The notes: generated by a model not told the origin, from the sequence alone. Shown: positions 38,360-47,476, counted from the stretch's first letter. The stretch: 64,000 bases of DNA from Nocardia nova (GCF_002933465.1 NZ_PSZE01000001.1:310001-374000); one strand, 5' to 3'. A program made the numbers and translations.

Positions 38360-39429
38360 CGCGGCGGCTCCTGGATCGCGGGCCCGATCGAGGGCGGCGG
38401 GGTGGTCAGGTACTTCCAGAACGATTCGGGCACATGCTGGGGCCAGACCAGCGCGTCCACCAGCGGCTGCAACGTCATACTCGTGGCGTTGGAGACGTAG
38501 GCCTGGAAGTACGGGCCGCTGCCGACCTGTTCACCGAGCGCCGCCTCGAACGGACCGAGGGCGTCCAATGCCTTGTTCAGGTTGTCCTTGTTCCGCTCGA
38601 GCAGTTGCAGCACCGAATTCAACTTGTCCAGTGTGGGTTTCAGGCTCTGCTCGTTGTCGTTGACGAAGCCGGTCAGCTGCTGCGCGAGTCCGTTGACGTA
38701 GACGATCAACTGGCTCAGCGCGGTGCGCCGGGCGTCCAGCTCGCCGAGTAGGTTGTTGCCGTCCAGCAGCAGGGCGTTGATCTGGTTCGACCGATCCGCG
38801 AGCACCTTGGTGACGTTCTGCGCGTGCGAGAGCAGTTCGGTCAGCGCCTTGTCGCGCGCGTTCAGGCTGCGCGAGAGCTGCGTGATGCCGTCCAGGGCGG
38901 AACGCATCGGCGCGGGTGTGTCGGCGAAGGCGTCCGACAGCGCGTCGAGGGTCTTGTTGACCTGGTCGGTGTCGAGCCCCTTCACGGTATTGCTCAGATC
39001 GCCCAAGGCGTCGTTGAGCGAATACGGAGAGGTGGTGCGCTCCAACGGAATCGGCTGATCACTGCGCAGCGCGCCGGAACCCTGCGGATCGACCTCGAGA
39101 GATCTACGCCCGAGCAGGGTGTTGGTCTTGATCGCGGCGGTCGTCTTCTTCCCCAGGACGATGGATTCGTCGAGGCTGAACCGGACCTTCACCTTGGGAC
39201 CGTCGAGGCTGACATCCTCGACCTGCCCGGAGCGGACACCGGCGACCTGAACCTGGTCACCGGTCACCAGACCGCCGGCATCGGCGAAATACGCGGTGAA
39301 TTCGGCGCCGCTGCGAATGAACGGAAGCCGGTCGAACTGCAAGGCGGACAACGCGATCGCGACCGCCAGCACGACGCCGACGAGGCCGTGTTTGATGAGC
39401 GGGGAGGTCTGGTTCACTTCGTCGAACAC
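38356..39429 (-). CDS. mce4C: Mce family protein Mce4C
   Basis: The product is 357 residues. Anchor helix (IKHGLVGVVLAVAIALSALQ) and MCE domain (FTAYFADAGGLVTGDQVQVA, GVRSGQVEDVSLDGPKVKVR) are followed by the long helical part (DLSNTVKGLDTDQVNKTLDA...). The start at 39429 overlaps the end of mce4B by 16 bp and the stop overlaps mce4D by four. Confidence 0.93.
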   Translation of the reverse strand: MFDEVNQTSPLIKHGLVGVVLAVAIALSALQFDRLPFIRSGAEFTAYFADAGGLVTGDQVQVAGVRSGQVEDVSLDGPKVKVRFSLDESIVLGKKTTAAIKTNTLLGRRSLEVDPQGSGALRSDQPIPLERTTSPYSLNDALGDLSNTVKGLDTDQVNKTLDALSDAFADTPAPMRSALDGITQLSRSLNARDKALTELLSHAQNVTKVLADRSNQINALLLDGNNLLGELDARRTALSQLIVYVNGLAQQLTGFVNDNEQSLKPTLDKLNSVLQLLERNKDNLNKALDALGPFEAALGEQVGSGPYFQAYVSNATSMTLQPLVDALVWPQHVPESFWKYLTTPPPSIGPAIQEPPR

Positions 39430-40445
39430 CTTCCGGTCGTCTGCAGACCGGGCAGATTCACATGCATCGGCTTACCGTCCGGGCCGTCCACGAGGAAGTT
39501 CGTTCCACACACGTACATGTTCAGGAACGATCCGTACGAACCGAGTCGCACCAGCTCCTTGTAGGTCGCGGGCAGGTTCTGCAGGACCCATTCGACATCG
39601 TCGGACTTCTGGTCGAGGCTGTCCGAGACCCGGCCCAGCTGGTCGAAGGTCGCCTCGAGGTCCGGGCGGGCCTGCTTCAGCAGGTCGGTGAGATCTCCGG
39701 TGGCGCCGGCGAGTCGCGGCAGCGCCGCGCCGATCGGATCCCGGTCCGCGGCAAGGCCGCTCACCAAGCGCTGCAATTCGGTCAGCGTGGTGTCGAATTC
39801 CTTGTTGTGGTCGTCGATGGTGGCCAGCACCGTCTTCAGGTTCTCGATGACACTGCCGATCAGGGCATCCCGGTCGGCCAGGGTCTTGGCGAACGAACCG
39901 GAACTGTTCAGCAACGCGACGAGCACGCCGCCCTGCCCCTGGAACACCTGCAGCAGCGCCTCGGTCAAGGAGTTGACCTGTTGCGGGTCCAGACCGCGCA
40001 GCAGCGGCTTGAAACCACCCAGCAGCATGTCCAGATCGAGGGCCGGCTTGGTCTTGTCCAGGCCGATGGTGCTTCCGGGGTGCAGCACCTGAGCCGTACC
40101 CGGAGCGTCCATCAATTCCAGGTACCGGTCACCGACCAGATTCTCGTAGCGGATGGCGGCATGGGTGCTGACGTAGAGCTTGTACTGCCGGTCGACGTCG
40201 AAATCGACATGGGCCAGATGGTCCTTGCCGACCTTGACACTTTTCACCGAACCGACGGGCACACCCGCGATGCGCACCTTGGCCCCGGGCAGCATGCCCG
40301 AGGAACTGGTGAACACCGCGTGGTAGCCGTTCTCCCGGGCGAAGCGCATCTGCGAGAAGATGACGACCAGCAGGGCCAGCACCAGCACCATCACGAGCGT
40401 GAAGATTCCGAGTTTGACGCTGGTGGCGTGTGGTTTGAGCCTCAC
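39414..40445 (-). CDS. mce4B: Mce family protein Mce4B
   Basis: The product is 343 residues from GTG 40445 (VRLKPHATSVKLGIFTLVMV). Anchor helix is at about residues 11-30. The MCE domain reads YHAVFTSSSGMLPGAKVRIA, GVPVGSVKSVKVGKDHLAHV. The helical region follows, ending with a short Cys-containing tail (NMYVCGTNFLVDG, GLQTTGRCSTK) that could form a disulfide. GTGA overlap with the mce4A stop. Confidence 0.93.
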   Translation of the reverse strand: MRLKPHATSVKLGIFTLVMVLVLALLVVIFSQMRFARENGYHAVFTSSSGMLPGAKVRIAGVPVGSVKSVKVGKDHLAHVDFDVDRQYKLYVSTHAAIRYENLVGDRYLELMDAPGTAQVLHPGSTIGLDKTKPALDLDMLLGGFKPLLRGLDPQQVNSLTEALLQVFQGQGGVLVALLNSSGSFAKTLADRDALIGSVIENLKTVLATIDDHNKEFDTTLTELQRLVSGLAADRDPIGAALPRLAGATGDLTDLLKQARPDLEATFDQLGRVSDSLDQKSDDVEWVLQNLPATYKELVRLGSYGSFLNMYVCGTNFLVDGPDGKPMHVNLPGLQTTGRCSTK

Positions 40446-41659
40446 GGATTACCCACCCCCGGCAGGCCGGCGAACAGCAACTGGAAGACCCGGGGCCCGT
40501 TCAGATGGGTGGACAGTTCCGGTGTGTACACCCGTCCCGCGCTGGTGTCGGTGACCAGGAAGTTCGAGTGGCTACCGGGTTTGCGGTCGAGGATGCCCTC
40601 GCAATGCGGGCCGCCGGTCGCATTCACCTTCGGCAGATCCTTCGGATAGGAGTAGGGCGTGCCGCCCGGCATGAAGCTGGCGTTCAACGTCACCCACGGA
40701 CCGGTCCCGCCGAAGATCTCGTTGGCTCGCGGAATCGCGCCCGCGACACCTTCGACCAGGCAGTACAGCGCCGGGTTGTATTCGTTGAGCAGTTCGGCCG
40801 TCGGGCGCAGCAGATCCAGTGCCGTCGACAGGCCGTTCTCGTTCTCCTTCAGCACCGCGCCCGTGGTGTCGGCCAGGCCGATCAGATTCAGCAGCACGGC
40901 GTCGAGGCTGTCCTTGTGGTCGACGATGGTCTTGCTCGTCACGGCCGCATTGTCGGTCGTGCGCAACAGGTTCGGCGCGGTGTCGGCGTACAGATCGGTG
41001 ACTCCCACCGACGTCCGCAGATCGCGTTGCAGATCCGGCAGGCTCGGATTGATGTCGCGCAGATATTCGTCACTGTCGACCAGCAACTGACCGAGTTTGT
41101 CGCCGCGGCCCTGCAATGCCGTGCCGAGCGCGGTCAGCGTCGCATTCAGTTTCTCCGGCGCGATCTTGCCGAGCACATCGGTCAAATGCTGGAACAGCGT
41201 ATTGAATTCGACGGTGACCGACTGCGCGGTCAGCGTGGCGCCGGCCCGCAGATGCTGCGCGGACGGGACCTCCGGCTCGACGAAATTCACGTATTTGGCG
41301 CCGAAGACGGTGGTGGACCGAATATCCACGGTCGCATTGGCCGGCACCATCTTCAGCTGATCGGGTTCGATCGCCAGGGTCAGCCGAGCCTGGTCGCCGG
41401 TATACGCGATATCGGAGACATGGCCGATCTGCACACCGCGAATCTTGACCTTCGCGTCCTTGTCCATCACCAGGCCGGCCCGCGGAGCGTCGAGATAGAC
41501 CGGTTTCGACGTGCTGAATCCGCCCACGAACATCGTCAAAGCGACGGCGACGATCGCGGCCAGAAACAGAATCAGCGCCACCCCCGAAAGCTTGACACCC
41601 CATCCGGCGCCGAAAAACTTGCCGGCGCCTTCCTTTTCGACGAGTCTATTTGCCGCCAT
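40442..41659 (-). CDS. mce4A: Mce family protein Mce4A
   Basis: The product is 405 residues. Anchor helix (LSGVALILFLAAIVAVALTM) precedes the MCE domain (VYLDAPRAGLVMDKDAKVKI, RGVQIGHVSDIAYTGDQARL). The helical middle and a C-terminal domain with two Cys (ALYCLVEGVAG, GGPHCEGILDRKPGSHSN) follow. It is the first Mce subunit after yrbE4B, separated by five bases. In mycobacteria Mce4A is the canonical subunit of the cholesterol importer. Confidence 0.93.
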   Translation of the reverse strand: MAANRLVEKEGAGKFFGAGWGVKLSGVALILFLAAIVAVALTMFVGGFSTSKPVYLDAPRAGLVMDKDAKVKIRGVQIGHVSDIAYTGDQARLTLAIEPDQLKMVPANATVDIRSTTVFGAKYVNFVEPEVPSAQHLRAGATLTAQSVTVEFNTLFQHLTDVLGKIAPEKLNATLTALGTALQGRGDKLGQLLVDSDEYLRDINPSLPDLQRDLRTSVGVTDLYADTAPNLLRTTDNAAVTSKTIVDHKDSLDAVLLNLIGLADTTGAVLKENENGLSTALDLLRPTAELLNEYNPALYCLVEGVAGAIPRANEIFGGTGPWVTLNASFMPGGTPYSYPKDLPKVNATGGPHCEGILDRKPGSHSNFLVTDTSAGRVYTPELSTHLNGPRVFQLLFAGLPGVGNP

Positions 41660-41664
41660 ACCGC

Positions 41665-42516
41665 CTACCCGGAGAGATGGAAGTTGCCGGAGGTGCCGTA
41701 GATCGCCAGCGACATCAGCAGGGTCACCGACACCACTGCCACCAGCGAGGCGCGCACCGCGTTACCGACCGCGATTCCGACACCGACCGGTCCACCGGTC
41801 GCGTTGTAGCCGTAATAGGTGTGAATCAGCATGACCGCCAAGGCCATGAGGATCGCCTGGACGAACGACCACAGAATGTCACTGGGAATCAGGAATGTTG
41901 AGAAGTAGTGGTCGTATACACCGGCCGACTGGCCGTAGATGACGACCGTGGCGAAGCGACTCGCGACGAACGACGCGATGACCGCGAGCGCGTAGAGCGG
42001 AACGATCGCGATCATGCCCGCCAGCACTCGGGTGCCCACCAGGAAAGGCATCGGCCGGATCGCCATGGACTCCAGGGCGTCGATCTCCTCGGCCACCCGC
42101 ATGGCGCCCAGCTGGGCCGTTGCGCCGGCGCCGATGGTCGCCGCGAGCCCGATGCCCGAGATCACCGGTGCCGCGATGCGCACGTTGAGGAATGCGGCGA
42201 AGAATCCGGTCAGCGCCTCGACACCGATATTGCCCAGCGAGCTGTAGCCCTGCACCGCGATGGTGCCGCCGGTGAACAGGGTGAGGAAGCCGACGATCAC
42301 CACCGTGCCGCCGATCACCGCCAAAGCGCCTGTGCCCATGCTGATTTCGGCGATCAGGCGAATGGTTTCGGTGCGGTAGTGCGAGAACGCCTTCGGCACC
42401 GAGGCCAGTGACTTCGCGTAGAACTGGGCGTGATGCCCGATTCCGTCCATCGAACTCGAAACTCGCCGCACACGTCGAACAGTACGGGGGAAGCGGGACT
42501 GGATTACGAACGCCAT
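41665..42516 (-). CDS. yrbE4B: MlaE-type ABC permease YrbE4B
   Basis: The 283-residue permease has five to six helices. The MlaE-family core includes ISMGTGALAVIGGTVVIVGF, GFFAAFLNVRIAAPVISGIG, the coupling-region motif GAMRVAEEIDALESMAIRPM and FLVGTRVLAGMIAIVPLYAL. It pairs with YrbE4A as the membrane part of the Mce4 transporter. The ATPase (MceG/MlaF type) is not encoded in the window. Confidence 0.94.
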   Translation of the reverse strand: MAFVIQSRFPRTVRRVRRVSSSMDGIGHHAQFYAKSLASVPKAFSHYRTETIRLIAEISMGTGALAVIGGTVVIVGFLTLFTGGTIAVQGYSSLGNIGVEALTGFFAAFLNVRIAAPVISGIGLAATIGAGATAQLGAMRVAEEIDALESMAIRPMPFLVGTRVLAGMIAIVPLYALAVIASFVASRFATVVIYGQSAGVYDHYFSTFLIPSDILWSFVQAILMALAVMLIHTYYGYNATGGPVGVGIAVGNAVRASLVAVVSVTLLMSLAIYGTSGNFHLSG

Positions 42517-42520
42517 CGGA

Positions 42521-43285
42521 TCACCGCACCGTGAACTTGATGCCGACGGCGGTGACCACGACGTTCACCACGAACAGAGCCATGAAGGAGAAAACCACCG
42601 TCTGGTTGACCGCGTCACCCACACTCTTGGGACCGCCCTTGACGTTGAGACCGAGATAGCAGGCCATCAGACCGGCGATCAGACCGAACAGCGCGGCCTT
42701 GACTTCGGAGATCACCAACTCCGGCGTATGGGTGAGCAGGGTGAGCCCGTTGACGAAGGCGCCGGGGTTGACTCCCTGCAGAAGAACCGAGAACAGGAAG
42801 CCGCCGACGATGCCGATCGTCGAGACCAGGCCGTTGAGCAGCGCCGCGACGAACATCGAGGCGAGTACGCGGGGCACCACCAGGCGATGGATCGGATCGA
42901 TACCGAGCACCTTCATGGCGTCGATTTCTTCTCGGATCGTGCGCGCACCCAGGTCCGCGCAGATCGCGGTGGCGCCGGCGCCGGCGACGATCAGCACGGT
43001 CACGATCGGACCGACCTGGGTGACCGTTCCGAACGCGGCGCCCGCGCCCGAGAGATCGGCCGCGCCGATTTCGCGCAGCAGAATGTTCAGCGTGAAGCTC
43101 ACCAGAACCGTGAACGGGATCGCGACCAAGATGGTCGGGATGATCGACACCCGTGCGACGAACCACGACTGGTCGACGAATTCCCGTCGCTGAAATGGCG
43201 GACGTATCAAGGCCCGCGCCACAGCGGCCACGAGTTCGAAGAACCCGCCGACTGCACGCAACGGCACGGCAAGAACCTCGTTCAT
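42521..43285 (-). CDS. yrbE4A: MlaE-type ABC permease YrbE4A
   Basis: The 254-residue permease is the first gene of the mce4 operon. Segments include SWFVARVSIIPTILVAIPFT, VTVLIVAGAGATAICADLGA, the coupling motif RTIREEIDAMKVLGIDPIHR and LVVPRVLASMFVAALLNGLV. The start at 43285 has a strong AAGGAGG upstream. Two KstR-like operators at 43362 and 43441 lie 77 and 156 bp before it. Confidence 0.94.
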   Translation of the reverse strand: MNEVLAVPLRAVGGFFELVAAVARALIRPPFQRREFVDQSWFVARVSIIPTILVAIPFTVLVSFTLNILLREIGAADLSGAGAAFGTVTQVGPIVTVLIVAGAGATAICADLGARTIREEIDAMKVLGIDPIHRLVVPRVLASMFVAALLNGLVSTIGIVGGFLFSVLLQGVNPGAFVNGLTLLTHTPELVISEVKAALFGLIAGLMACYLGLNVKGGPKSVGDAVNQTVVFSFMALFVVNVVVTAVGIKFTVR

Positions 43286-43361
43286 TCCGCGATTCCTCCT
43301 TGCCGACCCGTACGCACAACGCTGCGCCAGCGAGCCTACACACCTCTTCCGCTCCGAAGAT

Positions 43362-43375
43362 TAGAACACGTTCAC
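43362..43375. promoter_or_regulatory. KstR-like operator, mce4 promoter proximal
   Basis: TAGAACACGTTCAC fits TnnAACnnGTTnnA except for the last base. KstR is the TetR-type repressor of cholesterol genes in mycolata. It lies 77 bp upstream of yrbE4A. Confidence 0.75.
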
Positions 43376-43440
43376 ATCGAAACGGAAGAGAATTCGACTT
43401 TTTTGACCTGCTCTTTTCATCCGAACTTTCACTCGGAAGT

Positions 43441-43454
43441 TAGAACAGGTTCAT
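43441..43454. promoter_or_regulatory. KstR-like operator, mce4 promoter distal
   Basis: TAGAACAGGTTCAT matches the AACnnGTT core. It is 79 bp from the proximal site, giving the mce4 promoter two sites. Confidence 0.7.
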
Positions 43455-43524
43455 ACGGTGTACAGAATGCCTTTGTGAGGCACCCCACAACCTCCGACCC
43501 CCATGTCTACCAAGCGCGAGACCG

Positions 43525-43546
43525 CCGATCAACCGGAGTTGATCGG
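43525..43546. terminator. Hairpin downstream of hsd4A
   Basis: CCGATCAAC and GTTGATCGG form a perfect 9-bp stem with a CGGA loop, 19 bp past the hsd4A stop. No T-run; probably limits read-through into mce4. Confidence 0.5.
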
Positions 43547-43564
43547 ATGATCCGCACCGCATAA

Positions 43565-44482
43565 TCAGCCGAGATCGTGCAGCGAACTCGCAGAAAACGT
43601 ACGCCCGGCGGGGCGCTCGGCGAAGTAGGTGCCGAGTGTGTCGGCCAGCGCGTCCGCGCTCCATTCCGCACCGGCGGCATCGAAGCGCGCCTCGACGGTG
43701 GGCGCGGCCATCAGCGCGACCATCGGGCCGTACACGACGAACACCTGACCATTGATCGCGTCCGCGCCCGGAGAGGCCAGGTAGGCGACCAAACGGGCGA
43801 CATGATCCGGAGACAGCGGGTCCACGTCCCCCTCGGGAGCGGCGGAGAAAACCGCTTCCGTCATCGCGGTCCGGGCCCGCGGGCAGATGGCGTTGGCGCG
43901 CACGCCGTATCGCGACAAACCACGCGAGGCGGACAGGGTCAGCGCGGTGATTCCGGCTTTCGCGGCCGCGTAATTCGGCTGCCCTTCCGGACCCAGCAAA
44001 CCGGCTTCCGACGATGTGTTGATCAGGCGCCCGTAAATTGGAGCACCGGATTCCTTCGATTTACCGCGCCAGTAGGCGGCGGCATTACGCGACAACAGGA
44101 AATGGCCGCGCAGATGGACCGCGAGGACCGCGTCCCAGTCCGCGTCGGAAAGATTGAAAAGCATGCGGTCGCGGACGATTCCCGCATTGTTCACGACGAT
44201 GTCCACACCCCCGAAGGTCTCGTCCGCGGTACGAATCAGAGCATCGGCGGTGGCACGCTCGGCCACATTGCCGACTACGAATTCCGCTTTCGCACCCAGC
44301 GCGCGAATATCGGCGAGGGTGGCGGCCACCGCATCACCCTCGGCCAGATCGTTGACCACCACCGAGGCGCCGGCCCCGGCGAGCGCCAGCGCTTCGGCCC
44401 GTCCGAGGCCCGCGCCGGCTCCGGTCACGATCGCTACCTTGCCGGACAGGTTCGTCCACGACTGATTCGACGATTCACTCAC
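43565..44482 (-). CDS. hsd4A: SDR-family 17-beta-hydroxysteroid/3-hydroxyacyl-CoA dehydrogenase Hsd4A
   Basis: The 305-residue short-chain dehydrogenase has the cofactor motif TGAGAGLG (residues 20-27), NNAG (98-101) and catalytic Ser about 157, Tyr171 and Lys175 (NYAAAKAG). The C-terminal extension to 305 residues is typical of the Hsd4A/MFE-2 type. Rv3502c (Hsd4A) is KstR-controlled and acts in cholesterol side-chain beta-oxidation; the location directly upstream of yrbE4A and a KstR-like operator 11 bp before the start agree. Confidence 0.88.
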   Translation of the reverse strand: MSESSNQSWTNLSGKVAIVTGAGAGLGRAEALALAGAGASVVVNDLAEGDAVAATLADIRALGAKAEFVVGNVAERATADALIRTADETFGGVDIVVNNAGIVRDRMLFNLSDADWDAVLAVHLRGHFLLSRNAAAYWRGKSKESGAPIYGRLINTSSEAGLLGPEGQPNYAAAKAGITALTLSASRGLSRYGVRANAICPRARTAMTEAVFSAAPEGDVDPLSPDHVARLVAYLASPGADAINGQVFVVYGPMVALMAAPTVEARFDAAGAEWSADALADTLGTYFAERPAGRTFSASSLHDLG

Positions 44483-44492
44483 GCCGTGACTC

Positions 44493-44506
44493 TAGAACGT
44501 GTTTCA
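44493..44506. promoter_or_regulatory. KstR-like operator upstream of hsd4A
   Basis: TAGAACGTGTTTCA fully matches TnnAACnnGTTnnA. It sits between hsd4A and fdxD, and would separate control of hsd4A from fdxD. Confidence 0.8.
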
Positions 44507-44526
44507 GTTATCGGCAAGCATCCGTG

Positions 44527-44715
44527 TCACTGCAACCGCAGGGCAGCTTTGGGGCACTGCGCGACAGCGGTCTCGACGTCGGAGAGCCGATCCTCGGGCA
44601 CGTCCGCAGCGAGGATGTGCAGCTGGTCCTCATCGTCGAGTTCGAAGACGTCGGGGGCGATTCCGACGCAGATTCCATTGGCCTCGCACTGGTCGAAATC
44701 CACACTGACCTTCAT
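44527..44715 (-). CDS. fdxD: 3Fe-4S-type ferredoxin FdxD
   Basis: The 62-residue ferredoxin starts at ATG 44715 (MKVSVDFDQCEANGICVGIA). Cys10, Cys16 and Cys54 (AVAQCPKAAL) with a missing fourth Cys indicate a 3Fe-4S cluster. This is the kind that feeds electrons to actinobacterial P450s. Rv3503c (fdxD) has the same place next to hsd4A. CYP125 in this window is a possible partner, by inference. Confidence 0.9.
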   Translation of the reverse strand: MKVSVDFDQCEANGICVGIAPDVFELDDEDQLHILAADVPEDRLSDVETAVAQCPKAALRLQ

Positions 44716-44802
44716 TGACAACTCCTTCACCACCAGGTAGTGCCGAGCCTACAAGCCCGGCCGGGCCACTGCGGCCGAAGCGGCCGGATTCGGTTTCCAT
44801 AC

Positions 44803-44816
44803 TGGAACATGTTTCA
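44803..44816. promoter_or_regulatory. KstR-like operator between fdxD and fadE26
   Basis: TGGAACATGTTTCA fully matches the consensus. It is placed to act on the divergent fdxD and fadE26 genes together. Confidence 0.8.
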
Positions 44817-44924
44817 GTAGATATGCAATGATCGACGTCAGGGCAGATCGGCCCGGGCGCTGATCGTCACAGGGGCGATGTCGTCACATCCGCCATCACC
44901 ATCACCGAGTACGAGGTAACCGCC

Positions 44925-46118
44925 ATGCGGATTGCTTATACCGAGCAACAGGAGCAGCTGCGCGCCGAGCTCCGCGAGTATTTCGCCAAGCTGATCACGC
45001 CGGAGCGCCGCGAGGCCTTGTCGTCGCAGACCGGTGAGTACGGGCACGGCAACGTCTACCGCGAGGTCGTTCGGCAGATGGGCCACGACGGCTGGCTCAC
45101 CCTGGGCTGGCCCAAGGAATACGGCGGCCAGGATCGCTCGACGATGGATCAGCTGATCTTCACCGACGAGGCGGCCGTCGCGGGTGCCCCGGTGCCGTTC
45201 CTGACCATCAACTCGGTGGCGCCGACGATCATGCACTACGGCACCGAGGAGCAGAAGAAGTTCTTCCTGCCCAAGGTCTCCGCGGGCGAGTTGCACTTCT
45301 CCATCGGATATTCCGAGCCCGGCGCGGGCACCGACCTGGCGTCGCTGCGCACCACCGCGGTCCGCGACGGTGACGACTGGGTGATCAACGGCCAGAAGAT
45401 GTGGACCAGCCTCATCCAGTACGCCGACTACATCTGGCTGGCCGCCCGCACCGACCCGACCGCCAAGAAGCACAAGGGCATCAGCATGTTCATCGTGCCC
45501 ACCTCGGCCGAGGGCTTCTCTTGGACGCCCGTGCACACGATGGCCGGGCCCGACACCAGCGCCACCTACTACCAGGATGTGCGGGTGCCGCATTCGGCGA
45601 TGGTCGGCCCCGAGAACGGCGGCTGGGCGCTGGTCACCAACCAGCTCAATCATGAGCGGGTGGCGCTGACCTCGGCGGCGCCGCTGGCGCTGGCGGTCGC
45701 GCAGACCACCGAGTGGGCGCGCGACACCAAGGATTCCAGCGGCGCGCGGGTGATCGACAACGAGTGGGTGCGGCTGAATCTGGCGCGCGTGCACGCCCAG
45801 GTGGAATTCCTGAAACTGCTGAACTGGGAGATCGCCTCCGGCGCCGATGCGGGCGGCGACGCCGCGCCCCGGCCGTGGGATGCCTCCACCTGCAAGGTGC
45901 TCGGCACCGAATTGGCCACCGAGGCCTACCGACTGCTGATGGAGATCCTCGGCCCGCAGGCCTATCTGCGACAGGACTCCCCCGGCGCGCAGCTGCGCGG
46001 ACGGCTCGAGCGGATGCATCGCGCCTGCCTGATCCTGACCTTCGGCGGCGGCACCAACGAGGTGCAGCGCGACATCATCGCGATGACCGCCCTGAAACAG
46101 CCCGCCGCCGCCCGCTGA
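44925..46118 (+). CDS. fadE26: Acyl-CoA dehydrogenase FadE26 (ChsE4 type)
   Basis: The 397-residue flavoenzyme subunit begins MRIAYTEQQEQLRAELREYF. FAD motifs are FSIGYSEPGAGTDLASLRT and WVINGQKMWTSLIQYADYIW; the C-terminal helical domain ends LTFGGGTNEVQRDIIAMTAL. In mycobacteria FadE26 and FadE27 form an alpha2beta2 dehydrogenase acting on C26/C24 steroid acyl-CoA. The order hsd4A-fdxD-fadE26-fadE27 is the same as Rv3502c-Rv3505. A tandem repeat separates it from fadE27. Confidence 0.92.
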   Translation: MRIAYTEQQEQLRAELREYFAKLITPERREALSSQTGEYGHGNVYREVVRQMGHDGWLTLGWPKEYGGQDRSTMDQLIFTDEAAVAGAPVPFLTINSVAPTIMHYGTEEQKKFFLPKVSAGELHFSIGYSEPGAGTDLASLRTTAVRDGDDWVINGQKMWTSLIQYADYIWLAARTDPTAKKHKGISMFIVPTSAEGFSWTPVHTMAGPDTSATYYQDVRVPHSAMVGPENGGWALVTNQLNHERVALTSAAPLALAVAQTTEWARDTKDSSGARVIDNEWVRLNLARVHAQVEFLKLLNWEIASGADAGGDAAPRPWDASTCKVLGTELATEAYRLLMEILGPQAYLRQDSPGAQLRGRLERMHRACLILTFGGGTNEVQRDIIAMTALKQPAAAR

Positions 46119-46132
46119 GCCGCGGACCGGTC

Positions 46133-46183
46133 GGAAACGTCGGAAACGGCGGAAACGTCGGAAACGGCGGAAACGTCGAAAAC
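46133..46183 (+). repeat. 9-bp tandem repeat array between fadE26 and fadE27
   Basis: Five 9-base units alternate GGAAACGTC and GGAAACGGC and end in a partial GAAAAC. It begins 14 bp past the fadE26 stop and ends 11 bp before the fadE27 ATG, so it occupies the fadE27 translation-initiation region of the shared mRNA. Confidence 0.9.
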
Positions 46184-46194
46184 TAGGGACAACG

Positions 46195-47292
46195 ATGGAT
46201 TTCACACTTACCGAGGGGCAGCAGGATCTCGGGCGGCTGACCGGCGAGGTCTGCGCCAAACTGGTCACCGCCGACCGGCTGCGGGAATTGGACAAGGCCG
46301 AGGTCCGCTTCGACGAGCAGCTCTGGCGGTCGCTGGCCGAGACCGGAGTACTCGCGGCGGCGCTGCCGGAATCGGTGGGCGGCAGCGGCCTGGGCGCGCT
46401 GGAGCAGACCGCGATTCTGCGGGAGATCGGCAAATCCGCCGCCCCCGTTCCCTATCTGTGGTCGGTCGTCCTCGGTGCCGATGCGCTCGCCCACTGGGGT
46501 GACGAGGCGCAGCGCGAACTGGCGGCGAAAGCCGGTGCGGGCGAGACGATTCTGACCGTGGCGCTGTCGGAGGAACGCAACTGGGAGCCGGCGAGGCCCA
46601 CCACGACCGCTACCGCGGATGGCGGCTGGAAGCTATTCGGCGCCAAGACGGTTGTTCCCTTCGCCGCGCAGGCCGCGCGAATCCTGGTGCCCGCCATGGT
46701 CTCCGGCAAGGCCGCGGTATTCCTGGTCGACCCGGCGGACGCGCGCATCACGCCGCAGCAGGTGGTCGACCGCAGTCCGCAGGCCGAGATCGAATTCGAT
46801 TCCACCCCTGCCGAATTGATCGGCACCGTGGACGACGGCGCGGAAATCCTCGCGTGGCTGCTGAACCACGGCTGGCTCGGTCTGTCCGCACAGCAGCTGG
46901 GCACCTTGGAGCGCGCGGTCGAACTCGTCGCCGAATACGGCCGCGAGCGTGAGCAGTTCAATCGCAAGATCGGCAGCTTCCAGGCAGTCGCGCAGCGGCT
47001 GGCCGACGGCTACATCGATCTGCAGGGGCTGCGACTGGCGGTCACCCAGGCCGCGTGGCGGGTCGACGAGGGGCTGCCGGCGGACGCGGAGATCCACACC
47101 GCCAAGTTCTGGGCCGCCGAGGCCGGTCACCGCATCGCCCACACCGCCGTGCACGTGCACGGTGGCGTCGGTATCGACCGCGACCACATCGTGCAGTGCT
47201 ACTTCACCGCCGCCAAACACAACGAATTCGCGCTCGGCGGCGCTACCGACCACCTGCGTGCGCTGGGCACCCTCCTGGCCGAGGCCCACTAA
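46195..47292 (+). CDS. fadE27: Acyl-CoA dehydrogenase FadE27 (ChsE5 type)
   Basis: The 365-residue protein begins MDFTLTEGQQDLGRLTGEVC. It is the divergent beta subunit of the ChsE4-ChsE5 pair: ALPESVGGSGLGALEQTAIL aligns with the N-terminal helical domain, and the C-terminal half has YGREREQFNRKIGSFQAVAQ and VHVHGGVGIDRDHIVQCYFT. The glycine-rich flavin-binding EPGSGSD motif of ordinary dehydrogenases is not evident, as expected for a subunit sharing FAD with FadE26. A strong terminator follows. Confidence 0.9.
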   Translation: MDFTLTEGQQDLGRLTGEVCAKLVTADRLRELDKAEVRFDEQLWRSLAETGVLAAALPESVGGSGLGALEQTAILREIGKSAAPVPYLWSVVLGADALAHWGDEAQRELAAKAGAGETILTVALSEERNWEPARPTTTATADGGWKLFGAKTVVPFAAQAARILVPAMVSGKAAVFLVDPADARITPQQVVDRSPQAEIEFDSTPAELIGTVDDGAEILAWLLNHGWLGLSAQQLGTLERAVELVAEYGREREQFNRKIGSFQAVAQRLADGYIDLQGLRLAVTQAAWRVDEGLPADAEIHTAKFWAAEAGHRIAHTAVHVHGGVGIDRDHIVQCYFTAAKHNEFALGGATDHLRALGTLLAEAH

Positions 47293-47300
47293 CGCAGGCG

Positions 47301-47352
47301 CTCGCCCGGGCCGATCCGCCGCTCCACCGGTTCGGCCCGGGCGAGAATTTCT
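47301..47352 (+). terminator. Terminator after fadE27
   Basis: CTCGCCCGGGCCGA and its exact complement form a 14-bp stem around a 17-base loop, followed by AATTTCTTTCC. Confidence 0.8.
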
Positions 47353-47476
47353 TTCCCGCCAATCACCCGCCGATCGACGGTAGCGTGCGCGCAGGCCGTC
47401 AACCTCTCGATGAGTTTCGATCCGTCTCGGCGTCTGTATGGGTGACAGCGGACGAACGCAGGTGAGAGGACCTCCC

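Noticed and set aside
43477..43564. Short frame upstream of the mce4 promoter ending MIRTA
   Set aside because: It crosses the hairpin downstream of hsd4A and resembles no known protein.
46133..46183. Possible CRISPR-like array
   Set aside because: Units are 9 bp and contiguous, with no spacers and no cas genes; it is a simple tandem repeat.
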